The translations under genes were made by a program, and so were the position numbers. From Acinetobacter pragensis (GTDB lineage: Bacteria; Pseudomonadota; Gammaproteobacteria; Pseudomonadales; Moraxellaceae): a DNA stretch of 64,000 bases. Positions 28,374 to 35,653 of this stretch are shown in pieces. The notes under the pieces are model-generated. The model was not told where the DNA came from, did no database searches, and saw only the letters and a list, made by a program, of their open reading frames with translations. Location: NCBI RefSeq assembly GCF_001605895.1, contig NZ_LUAW01000020.1:62826-126825 (forward strand), read 5' to 3'. Each line of letters starts with the position of its first letter. The stretch's first letter is position 1.

Positions 28374-28646
28374 ATGAGTATAACAATGACAAGTTTTATT
28401 ACGGCAGCCGTAGCTAAAGAGCTGTCCGAAAATGCCAATTTAAATATTGATCTGTATAAAACCCGTTTGGCGCAAATGATTGAAAGCAATGCGCAGCAGG
28501 GGAATACGGCGGTATTTACCGTGCTGCCCAAGCATTTGCCTTTGGCGGATATCCGCGGCCTGTCAGCGGAATTGACAGAGCTGGGCTATCAAGTGCGTTT
28601 TGAGGTCAATGAATTTTTCTACAGTGTAAATGTCTATTGGATTTGA
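28374..28646 (+). CDS. Small hypothetical protein
   Basis: 90-residue soluble protein I do not recognise. No signal peptide or membrane span: helical N-terminal half (FITAAVAKELSENANLNIDLYKTRLAQMIES), then TAVFTVLPKHLPLADIRGLSAELTELGYQVRF and a beta-like aromatic end (EFFYSVNVYWI). An internal ATG four codons in is also possible. It stands between a terminator and the rutD sigma54 promoter, so it is probably independent of the rut genes. Codon use looks like that of its neighbours. Confidence 0.6.
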   Translation: MSITMTSFITAAVAKELSENANLNIDLYKTRLAQMIESNAQQGNTAVFTVLPKHLPLADIRGLSAELTELGYQVRFEVNEFFYSVNVYWI

Positions 28647-28701
28647 AGCTTTGACTGTTTAACGCACAGCATTGGATTTTGATGAAAGTATTGGCGAGAT
28701 A

Positions 28702-28717
28702 CGGCACAGTTTTTGCT
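28702..28717 (+). promoter_or_regulatory. Sigma54 promoter upstream of rutD
   Basis: CGGCACAGTTTTTGCT matches the -24/-12 consensus (TGGCAC-N5-TTGCW) at all but the first base, with GG (28703-28704) and GC (28715-28716) exactly 10 bases apart. Predicted start near 28727, about 27 bases before the rutD ATG. Confidence 0.72.
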
Positions 28718-28753
28718 GAATGGTAAAATAACTATCAAGCAGCCAGGTCTTTC

Positions 28754-29551
28754 ATGCACTATCGAATTCATCATTGTTCAGCGAACAAACCAGCAGAATA
28801 CCTTATTCTTTCATCCGGTTTAGGCGGGCATGGCATCTTTTGGCAGCCCCAGCTGGAAGCATTGCAGCGGCATTTTCATGTATTGACGTATGATCAGGAA
28901 GGCTGCCATGCCGGGGCTGAAAATTTGCCATCGGATTACAGCATGCGTCATATGGCGCAGCAGGTTCTGAATATTGTAAAGGAGGCTGGAATTCAGCATT
29001 TCCGCTTTGTCGGTCATGCTTTGGGCGGTCATATTGGTCTTGAGCTGGCTAGGCTTTTGACAGAAAACCAAGAGGCAATTCAAATGACCAGCCTCAGCTG
29101 CATCAATGCTTGGGATCAATTGGATCCGCATACCCGTAAATGCTTTCAGGCGCGCATCAGCTTACTCAAACACAGCGGTTCAGATGCCTATGTGCGCGCG
29201 CAAGCGCTGTTTCTTTATCCGCCGCAATGGATTTCAGAGCAAAGTAAAACACTTGAACACGCTGAAAATATGCAGCTGCAGAATTTTCCGCCCGCCCATA
29301 ATGTATTAATGCGGTTGCAAGCCTTACAGCAATTTACTGTAGATGAACAGCATGCTAGCGCTTTGCTGCAGACACCGGTACAGCTGATTGCAAATCAGGA
29401 TGACTTTTTGGTGCCAGTCAAGAAATCAGCAGATTTACAGCAAGTATTGGGACAGGGAAAAATGAATATTTTCCCCACAGGCGCGCACGCTTCGACGGTG
29501 ACCGAAACAGAAAGCATTAATAATGCGCTGCTGGAATTTCTCTTGCATTAG
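28754..29551 (+). CDS. rutD: Aminoacrylate hydrolase-type protein RutD
   Basis: Alpha/beta-hydrolase-fold member of the Rut uracil-degradation pathway, thought to speed the conversion of aminoacrylate to malonic semialdehyde. 265 residues: LSSGLGGHGIFWQPQLEAL, YDQEGCHAG, and the nucleophile elbow VGHALGGHIG in which Ala replaces the usual Ser, exactly as in E. coli RutD; FLYPPQWI and a late His (GAHASTVTE) also match. Unlike E. coli, it is not inside the operon but precedes rutA with its own sigma54-type promoter and terminator. Confidence 0.92.
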   Translation: MHYRIHHCSANKPAEYLILSSGLGGHGIFWQPQLEALQRHFHVLTYDQEGCHAGAENLPSDYSMRHMAQQVLNIVKEAGIQHFRFVGHALGGHIGLELARLLTENQEAIQMTSLSCINAWDQLDPHTRKCFQARISLLKHSGSDAYVRAQALFLYPPQWISEQSKTLEHAENMQLQNFPPAHNVLMRLQALQQFTVDEQHASALLQTPVQLIANQDDFLVPVKKSADLQQVLGQGKMNIFPTGAHASTVTETESINNALLEFLLH

Positions 29552-29573
29552 GATTGGTAAATTATTTTTAGAG

Positions 29574-29603
29574 AAAAGCCCGGTAGAAATATCGGGCTTT
29601 TTA
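29574..29603 (+). terminator. Terminator of rutD
   Basis: AAAAGCCCG pairs with CGGGCTTTT over a 10-base loop and ends in Ts. It separates rutD from the rutA promoter. Confidence 0.88.
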
Positions 29604-29729
29604 ACAGGAAGTAAAAAATATTCAATTGGCTACTGATGAGTTTTTTTAATTGCCTAGCCATATCTTAGTTCGTAAATTGCACTCTTTTAAAACAAAACAT
29701 CCTAAAACCGGGCATTCATTTTTTTGAAT

Positions 29730-29749
29730 ATTTTACTAAATAGTAAAAT
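29730..29749. promoter_or_regulatory. 20-bp palindrome upstream of the rutA promoter
   Basis: ATTTTACTA and TAGTAAAAT form a perfect 9-bp inverted repeat with a two-base spacer, centred about 78 bases before the predicted rutA start. The distance suits an activator or repressor site. It does not resemble the NtrC or RutR consensus. Function is inferred from position alone. Confidence 0.45.
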
Positions 29750-29791
29750 AGTTAAACTTTAAAATATTGATATATAACATTATAAAAATAT

Positions 29792-29807
29792 TGGCACAGC
29801 ATTTGCT
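29792..29807 (+). promoter_or_regulatory. Sigma54 promoter upstream of rutA
   Basis: TGGCACAGCATTTGCT is a full match to TGGCAC-N5-TTGCW, with GG (29793-29794) and GC (29805-29806) 10 bases apart. Start expected near 29818, giving a leader of about 60 bases. E. coli rut is also driven by NtrC and sigma54, so nitrogen control is likely. Confidence 0.85.
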
Positions 29808-29880
29808 AAATATCAAACATAAGTAATTTTTTAATCTAAGTTTTATTTTTTTACAGATTGGTAAAAATGAGGTGGTTAAT

Positions 29881-30996
29881 ATGAAAATCGGTATCTTCTG
29901 TCCAATTGGCAATAATGGCTGGTTACTTTCTGAAAATGCACCGCAGTACAAACCAAGTTTTGAGATGAATAAACACATTGTGCAGCGTGCTGAACATTAT
30001 GGTTTTGACTTTGCGCTTTCCATGATCAAACTGCGCGGTTTTGGCGGTAAAACGGAATTTTGGGATCATAACTTAGAAACGTTCACCTTAATGGCTGGCT
30101 TGGCGGCTGTGACCAGCAAGATCCAAATTTATGCGACTGCCGCGACGCTGGTGATGCCTCCTGCGATTGTGGCGCGCATGGCGGCTACGATTGATTCAAT
30201 CTCAAATGGCCGTTTTGGCTTAAACGTTGTCACTGGCTGGCAGGCGCCTGAATACACGCAAATGGGGATGTGGCCAGGTGATGAATACTTTGGCAAGCGC
30301 TATGAATATTTGTCTGAATATGTGCATGTGCTGCGTGATTTGTGGGCTACAGGCAAATCAAATTTTAAAGGCGAGCACTTCCAAATGGAAGATTGCCGAG
30401 TCAGTCCAACGCCGCAAGCAGACATGAAAATCATTTGTGCAGGGCAATCAGATTCAGGTTTGGCTTTTTCAGCAAAATATGCGGATTACAACTTTGTCTT
30501 TGGCAAAGGCTTGAATACCCCGACGGCATTTGCAGAAATCAATGACCGCTTGAAAGCGCATACAGATGTTACAGGCAGAGATGTGCAAACCTTTGTCCTG
30601 TTTATGGTGATTGCTGCTGAAACCGACGAAGCCGCTTTTGCCAAATGGCAAAGCTATAACGATGGCGCGGATATGGAGGCAATCAACTGGCTGAAAAATC
30701 AAGGCGGGAAAGATACTTCTTCTGGCAGTGATACCAATATCCGTCAAATGGCCTCAAGCGTTTCACCTGTCAATATCAATATGGGCACCTTGGTGGGTTC
30801 ATTTGAAAATGTCGCAAAAATGCTGGATGAACTGGACAGCATCGAAGGAACGGGCGGCATTTTATTAACGTTTGATGATTTTATTCAAGGTGTTGAAGAT
30901 TTCGGTCAAAAAATTCAACCGCTGATGAAAAGCCGCCAAGGTGTTGTCATTGAAGAAGATGAATCTGCAATCACACTTTTGGAGAAATCAGCATGA
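29881..30996 (+). CDS. rutA: Pyrimidine monooxygenase RutA
   Basis: Flavin-dependent (bacterial-luciferase-like) enzyme that opens the uracil ring to ureidoacrylate. Start at [14 protein letters not shown] (371 residues) with GAGGTGG upstream; an in-frame start three codons earlier overlaps that site. Family marks: [51 protein letters not shown]-like segment near 160, and [19 protein letters not shown]. Its stop overlaps the rutB start (ATGA). It needs reduced FMN from RutF, encoded three genes on. Confidence 0.95.
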   Translation: MKIGIFCPIGNNGWLLSENAPQYKPSFEMNKHIVQRAEHYGFDFALSMIKLRGFGGKTEFWDHNLETFTLMAGLAAVTSKIQIYATAATLVMPPAIVARMAATIDSISNGRFGLNVVTGWQAPEYTQMGMWPGDEYFGKRYEYLSEYVHVLRDLWATGKSNFKGEHFQMEDCRVSPTPQADMKIICAGQSDSGLAFSAKYADYNFVFGKGLNTPTAFAEINDRLKAHTDVTGRDVQTFVLFMVIAAETDEAAFAKWQSYNDGADMEAINWLKNQGGKDTSSGSDTNIRQMASSVSPVNINMGTLVGSFENVAKMLDELDSIEGTGGILLTFDDFIQGVEDFGQKIQPLMKSRQGVVIEEDESAITLLEKSA

Positions 30997-31748
30997 ACCC
31001 ATTGAATACTGAAACGGTCGTCTGCAGCGGTTTCACCGCCAAAACAGGTACAGGAAAAGTGCTGGCTGCAGCGCCAGAAGCATTAATGCTTGCCCCAGAG
31101 CAAACGGCATTAATCGTGATTGATATGCAAAATGCCTATACCTCTATGGGCGGCTATTTGGACTTGGCGGGTTTTGATGTTTCGAAAACTAAACCTGTTG
31201 TTGAAAATATTCAAAAAGCAGTCGCTGCTGCTCACGAAGCCGGCATTCAAGTCATCTATTTTAAAAATGGCTGGGATGATCAATACCGTGAAGCAGGGGG
31301 GATTGATTCGCCGAATTTTCATAAATCGAATGCGCTGAAAACCATGCGTAAAAATCCTGAACTGCAAGGCACTTTATTGGCGAAAGGGCATTGGGATTTT
31401 GAGCTGATTGATGAACTGAAGCCTTTGCCTCAAGACTTGGTGATTGAAAAGCCACGTTACAGCGGTTTCTTTAATACGGCCTTGGACAGCATGCTGCGGT
31501 GCCGCGGTATTCGAAATTTAGTTTTTGTCGGCATTGCTACAAACGTGTGCGTTGAATCCACTTTAAGGGATGGCTTCTTTCTCGAATATTTTGGTGTTGC
31601 ATTGGATGATGCCTGCTATCAAGCCGGCCCAGCCGAAGCGCATGCAGCAAGCCTATTCAATATTAAGACGTTCTTTGGATGGGTGTCAGACACAAAAAAT
31701 TTCGTTGAAACTTTTCAGCCGCAAGTGCAGCTCGAAAAATCCGCCTAA
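30993..31748 (+). CDS. rutB: Ureidoacrylate amidohydrolase RutB
   Basis: Isochorismatase-fold cysteine hydrolase that splits ureidoacrylate to aminoacrylate, CO2 and ammonia. 251 residues: catalytic Asp in [16 protein letters not shown] (about 46), Lys in [13 protein letters not shown], and Cys in [16 protein letters not shown] (about 180). Translationally coupled to rutA by a four-base overlap. Strong match to RutB proteins, including the [15 protein letters not shown] segment. Confidence 0.94.
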   Translation: MNPLNTETVVCSGFTAKTGTGKVLAAAPEALMLAPEQTALIVIDMQNAYTSMGGYLDLAGFDVSKTKPVVENIQKAVAAAHEAGIQVIYFKNGWDDQYREAGGIDSPNFHKSNALKTMRKNPELQGTLLAKGHWDFELIDELKPLPQDLVIEKPRYSGFFNTALDSMLRCRGIRNLVFVGIATNVCVESTLRDGFFLEYFGVALDDACYQAGPAEAHAASLFNIKTFFGWVSDTKNFVETFQPQVQLEKSA

Positions 31749-31796
31749 TCCGTATTTAAGATATTCAGCAAATATAGAAAGCATTTGGAGATTGTT

Positions 31797-32177
31797 ATGC
31801 CTAAAGAAATTATTGTCCCAGAAGGAACAGGCGCGCCGCTTGCACCATTTGTTCCTGCTACTAAAGCGGACAACATTGTCTACGTATCAGGCACGCTTGC
31901 ATTTGATGAAAACAATAACGTGGTGCATGTCGGCGATGCAGCCGCACAAGCCCGCCATATTTTAGAAACCATTAAAAAAGTGCTGAAAGCTGCTGGCGGC
32001 ACCATGGATGACGTGACGTTTAATCATGTATTTGTCAAAGACTGGGCCGATTATGCAGCGATCAATGCGGTCTATGCCGAGTACTTTCCTGAGAACAAGC
32101 CGGCCCGCTACTGCGTACAGACAGGTTTGGTGAAGCCAGACGCTCTGGTTGAAATTGCTTCTATCGCGCATGTGTAA
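31797..32177 (+). CDS. rutC: Aminoacrylate deaminase RutC
   Basis: YjgF/RidA-family trimeric protein that promotes hydrolysis of 3-aminoacrylate in the Rut pathway. 126 residues from the ATG whose Shine-Dalgarno TTGGAG lies six bases upstream; a longer reading would start inside that site. Family marks: [48 protein letters not shown], and [21 protein letters not shown] with the key Arg. Tight spacing in the rutABCFG run. Confidence 0.94.
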   Translation: MPKEIIVPEGTGAPLAPFVPATKADNIVYVSGTLAFDENNNVVHVGDAAAQARHILETIKKVLKAAGGTMDDVTFNHVFVKDWADYAAINAVYAEYFPENKPARYCVQTGLVKPDALVEIASIAHV

Positions 32178-32243
32178 ATATAGGCTTTAACAATAACAAA
32201 GGACTGAAAGGCTGCAGGGCAGATTTCAGTCCGGGAGATTGGC

Positions 32244-32807
32244 ATGAACAGCAAATTAATGACCACTGAAATGATGAACAGTGAAGAACACTTGCACAAG
32301 CCCATGACGCATGCCTGCTTTGAGGTTGATCAGCAGCTGTTCCGCCAAGGGATGTCCAATTTGGGTGCAGCGGTGAATGTGATCACCACTCAGGGGGATG
32401 CAGGCCAAGCCGGGTTTACCGCTTCTGCTGTGTGCAGTGTAACGGACACGCCGCCAACTTTGCTGGTGTGCTTAAACCGCTCAGCGTCTGTATTTGAAAC
32501 CTTTAAGGCCAACAAAGTACTGTGTGTAAATACTTTGAATGCACAGCAAAGCCATCTTTCCAATTTATTTGGCGGAAAAACTCCAATGCAGGAACGCTTT
32601 TCGCATGGTGTTTGGAATGCTTTAGTGACGCAAGCGCCTGTTTTAGAAGATGCGTTGGTTTCCTTTGACTGCGAAGTGGTGCAAACCATGTCTGTGGGCA
32701 GCCATGATGTACTGATTTGCGAGGTGAAAGCCATGCAGCGTCAGGATGGCTTAAACGCTCTGATGTATTTCAACAAAAGCTATTGTGAACCGCAACCTAT
32801 GAACTGA
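32244..32807 (+). CDS. rutF: FMN reductase RutF
   Basis: NADH:flavin reductase that supplies reduced FMN to RutA. 187 residues: a flavin-reductase-like domain with [43 protein letters not shown] (flavin binding), [20 protein letters not shown] and [15 protein letters not shown] lies before the ATG. The N-terminal 25 residues are variable and a later start (MTHACFEV) cannot be excluded. RutE, normally just upstream in E. coli, is missing here. Confidence 0.92.
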   Translation: MNSKLMTTEMMNSEEHLHKPMTHACFEVDQQLFRQGMSNLGAAVNVITTQGDAGQAGFTASAVCSVTDTPPTLLVCLNRSASVFETFKANKVLCVNTLNAQQSHLSNLFGGKTPMQERFSHGVWNALVTQAPVLEDALVSFDCEVVQTMSVGSHDVLICEVKAMQRQDGLNALMYFNKSYCEPQPMN

Positions 32808-32839
32808 GATTCAGTCCCATCTGAAGGAGGGGGAACCCT

Positions 32840-34192
32840 ATGAATGCAAAAGAAACGTGGTTTCCAAAATTTAAGCCTTATCAAGGCAATCTCGATACAA
32901 CACCGGTACAAACGGACGAGTACTTACCTCCTGCAAAAAGCATAGTGCTTGGATTGCAGCATGCATTCGCTATGTTTGGCGCGACAGTGCTTGCACCTTT
33001 ATTGATGGGATTTGACCCGAACTTAACCATTTTCATTACTGGGATCGGCACCGTCTTATTCTTTTTAATGACCGGCGGCCGCATGCCGAGCTATCTGGGT
33101 TCAAGCTTTGCATTTATTGGCGCAGTGGCTGCAGCCACAGGGTACAGCGGGGCGGGGTCAAACCCCAATATCGCATTGGCGCTAGGCGGTACAATTGCCT
33201 GCGGCCTGATTTATGCAGGTATCGGGTTAGTGGTGATGAAAACGGGCACAGCCTGGATTGAGAAGCTCATGCCGCCGATTGTCACAGGTGCAATTGTAAT
33301 GATTATTGGCCTGAACTTAGCGCCAGTCACAATTAAAAGCGTATCTGCCAGTTCATTTGATACATGGATGGCTGTTGTGACCATACTGTGCATTTGCACC
33401 GTCGCGGTATTTACTCGAGGGATGGTGCGCCGCTTATTGCTGCTGATCGGCTTAATTACTGCATATTTTGTGTATTTCTTATTGACCAATGTTATGGGGT
33501 TGGGCACACCGATTGATTTCAGCGTGATCAGCAATGCCGCTTGGTTTGGCTTGCCAACATTCCATGCGCCTGTGTTTGAAGCGAATGCCATGCTGTTGAT
33601 TGCCCCCGTTGCGCTGATTTTGGTTGCAGAAAACTTGGGCCACTTTAAAGCCGTGTCTGCCATGACCGGTAAAAATTTAGACCCGTATATGGGCCGCGCC
33701 TTTTTGGCGGATGGTCTTTGTACCACCATGTCAGCCTCTGTAGGCGGGACTGGCATGACGACTTATGCGGAAAATATCGGCGTGATGGCGGTGACCAAAG
33801 TCTATTCAACCACTATTTTTGTGATTGCCGGCATCTTTGCCATTCTTCTGGGCTTATCGCCAAAGTTCGGCGCGGTGATCAGCACCATTCCAGTTGCACT
33901 GTTAGGCGGCGCTTCAATTGTTGTGTTCGGTTTAATTACCATTGCCGGCGCTAAAATCTGGATTGATCATAAAGTCGATTTTACAAAAAACAGCACGCTA
34001 TTAATTGCTGCAGTCAGCCTGATTATGGGCGCAGGAAACCTGAGCTTGCATATCGGCAGTTTTGATTTGGGCGGGATTGGCACCGCTACGTTGGCCGCGA
34101 TTTTCCTGAATTTATTTTTAAACCGCGGTGAAGCAAAAGTTGATGCTGTAGAAGATGAATCCGCATCTGCACCTTCTGCCGTACAACACTAG
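32840..34192 (+). CDS. rutG: Uracil/pyrimidine permease RutG
   Basis: Nucleobase/cation symporter-2 (UraA/PurP superfamily) permease for uracil or thymine uptake. 450 residues, about 14 membrane segments. N-terminal LGLQHAFAMFGATVLAPLLMGFDP, the family substrate region VALILVAENLGHFKAVSAMTG with the key Glu, and the following GLCTTMSASVGGTGMTTYAENIGVMAVTKV. A strong AAGGAGGGGG precedes the start. It completes the rutABCFG operon and is 9 bases from the next gene. Confidence 0.94.
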   Translation: MNAKETWFPKFKPYQGNLDTTPVQTDEYLPPAKSIVLGLQHAFAMFGATVLAPLLMGFDPNLTIFITGIGTVLFFLMTGGRMPSYLGSSFAFIGAVAAATGYSGAGSNPNIALALGGTIACGLIYAGIGLVVMKTGTAWIEKLMPPIVTGAIVMIIGLNLAPVTIKSVSASSFDTWMAVVTILCICTVAVFTRGMVRRLLLLIGLITAYFVYFLLTNVMGLGTPIDFSVISNAAWFGLPTFHAPVFEANAMLLIAPVALILVAENLGHFKAVSAMTGKNLDPYMGRAFLADGLCTTMSASVGGTGMTTYAENIGVMAVTKVYSTTIFVIAGIFAILLGLSPKFGAVISTIPVALLGGASIVVFGLITIAGAKIWIDHKVDFTKNSTLLIAAVSLIMGAGNLSLHIGSFDLGGIGTATLAAIFLNLFLNRGEAKVDAVEDESASAPSAVQH

Positions 34193-34201
34193 GAGATTAT
34201 T

Positions 34202-35074
34202 TTGAATCAACGTGCAGCATTTATTGGACTTGGAGCAATGGGCTGGCATATGGCATCCCATTTGCCGAAAACTGGTTTAGATGTCCTAGTGTGGAACCGA
34301 AATTTTGACAAGGCTGCAGCGCATGCGAAGGCTTTTGGAACACAGGCGGTCTCAATTGAAGAAGTGGTACAAGCCGATTTCATTTTTTCTTGCCTGCCAA
34401 CCAGTGCTGATGTTGAACAGCTGATCGCGGCGCATCCGCCTAAAGCCGGGAGTATTTGGATTGACTGCACCAGCGGTGTGCCTGAATCAGCGCAGCGTCT
34501 AAGCCAGCAATTAAATGCTTTGGGCGCAGTTTATCTGGATGCGCCAGTTTCTGGGCAAACGATTGGCGCTGAACGGGGGACATTAACCGTCATGATCGGT
34601 GGAGATGCGGAGGCCTTTGCCCGAGCGCAACCGGTTATTGACGCTTTTTCAGGGTTGATTGAACATGTAGGGGAAAGCGGTGCGGGCTTTGCTGTCAAAG
34701 CCGTAAATAATACCTTGATGGCTGCGCATTTATGGGCGCTGGCAGAAGGCTTGACTTTATTGAAGTCAAAACATGTAGATTTGAGTTCGGCGCTGAATTG
34801 CATTAATCACTCCAGCGGTAAAAGCAGCATGTCGGAAAACATTATGGCGCAGCGGGTGCTGAACCGACGTTTTGACAAAACCTTTGCTTTGGATTTATTG
34901 CAAAAAGATATTGGCATTGCAGTCAATTTGATTGCAGAAGAAAATTTACAGCTGCCTGCAATGCATTTGGTGCAGTCGCAATTTAACTTGATTGAGAAAC
35001 AGCTGGCTCAGCAGCTGGACTTTTCCGCAGCGGTACAAAGTTTGGAACAAATCAACCAAATTGAATTGTCTTAA
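34202..35074 (+). CDS. Beta-hydroxyacid dehydrogenase, likely replaces RutE
   Basis: NAD(P)-dependent dehydrogenase of the 3-hydroxyisobutyrate/tartronate-semialdehyde family, 290 residues, TTG start with AGGAG seven bases upstream. N-terminal Rossmann fold FIGLGAMGWHMASHL, substrate loop DAPVSGQTIGAERGTLTVMIGG, catalytic lysine block GESGAGFAVKAVNNTLM, and FALDLLQKDIGIAV. Placed 9 bases after rutG, with the terminator after it, so it belongs to the operon. It probably reduces malonic semialdehyde to 3-hydroxypropionate, the job of RutE (a nitroreductase-fold protein) in E. coli. The step is inferred from context. Confidence 0.85.
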   Translation: MNQRAAFIGLGAMGWHMASHLPKTGLDVLVWNRNFDKAAAHAKAFGTQAVSIEEVVQADFIFSCLPTSADVEQLIAAHPPKAGSIWIDCTSGVPESAQRLSQQLNALGAVYLDAPVSGQTIGAERGTLTVMIGGDAEAFARAQPVIDAFSGLIEHVGESGAGFAVKAVNNTLMAAHLWALAEGLTLLKSKHVDLSSALNCINHSSGKSSMSENIMAQRVLNRRFDKTFALDLLQKDIGIAVNLIAEENLQLPAMHLVQSQFNLIEKQLAQQLDFSAAVQSLEQINQIELS

Positions 35075-35087
35075 GATTGTTGCAAGT

Positions 35088-35114
35088 AAAAAACCGCAAA
35101 AATGCGGTTTTTTA
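35088..35114. terminator. Bidirectional terminator at the end of the rut operon
   Basis: AAAAAACCGCA / TGCGGTTTTTT stem over a short loop, with A-run and T-run, between two convergent genes. Confidence 0.9.
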
Positions 35115-35135
35115 CTTTATGCGCAGAAAAGCCAT

Positions 35136-35522
35136 TTATTCGGTTTTTTGATAGTCATTGATGACTTCTAAAGCTGCGCGGAAAGCTTCTTGTGTTGCTG
35201 GTGCACCGCAGTATGGCAGGCTATGCAGCAGCACTTCCTGAATTTCTTCAACTGTTGCGCCGTTGTTCAGCGCGCCGCGCACATGGCCTTTAAGTTCAGT
35301 TGGACTTTTCTGAGCAGTTAGAAATGCAATGGTAATCAATGAGCGGTATTTGCGTGGAAGCACACCTTCACGCTGCCAAGTCGAGCCCCAGGCATGCTCA
35401 TTGATCCAGTCCTGTAAAGGCTGGGTAAATGGCACGGTATTGTCCTGTGCGCGTTTGACAAAGCTCTCGCCCATAACTTCAGTACGGACTTTTAAGCCAT
35501 TTTCATAATCTTGCTGTGACAT
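35136..35522 (-). CDS. Carboxymuconolactone decarboxylase-family protein
   Basis: 128-residue protein of the CMD/AhpD-like family, closest in length and layout to 4-carboxymuconolactone decarboxylase. Visible marks: N-terminal DYENGLKVRTEVMGESFV, WGSTWQREGVLPRKYRSLITIAFL, KGHVRGALNNGATVEEIQEVLLH and YCGAPATQEAFRAA. It has no CxxC pair, so a peroxidase role is unlikely. It is convergent with the rut operon and not near other aromatic-degradation genes; substrate unknown. Confidence 0.85.
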   Translation of the reverse strand: MSQQDYENGLKVRTEVMGESFVKRAQDNTVPFTQPLQDWINEHAWGSTWQREGVLPRKYRSLITIAFLTAQKSPTELKGHVRGALNNGATVEEIQEVLLHSLPYCGAPATQEAFRAALEVINDYQKTE

Positions 35523-35653
35523 GCGGCATACTCTTTGATGACCTAATTTTAGGTTATAGCCTATACGTCTTGAGTATAGAATCCATTGGCTGATGGTCGT
35601 ACAAAAGCAAAATCAGCAGCCGAAAATACTGCTGATTTTGCATGTTGAACCGG

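Noticed and set aside
31570-31965. 131-codon frame overlapping the end of rutB and start of rutC
   Set aside because: Out of frame with two clear genes; composition is not protein-like.
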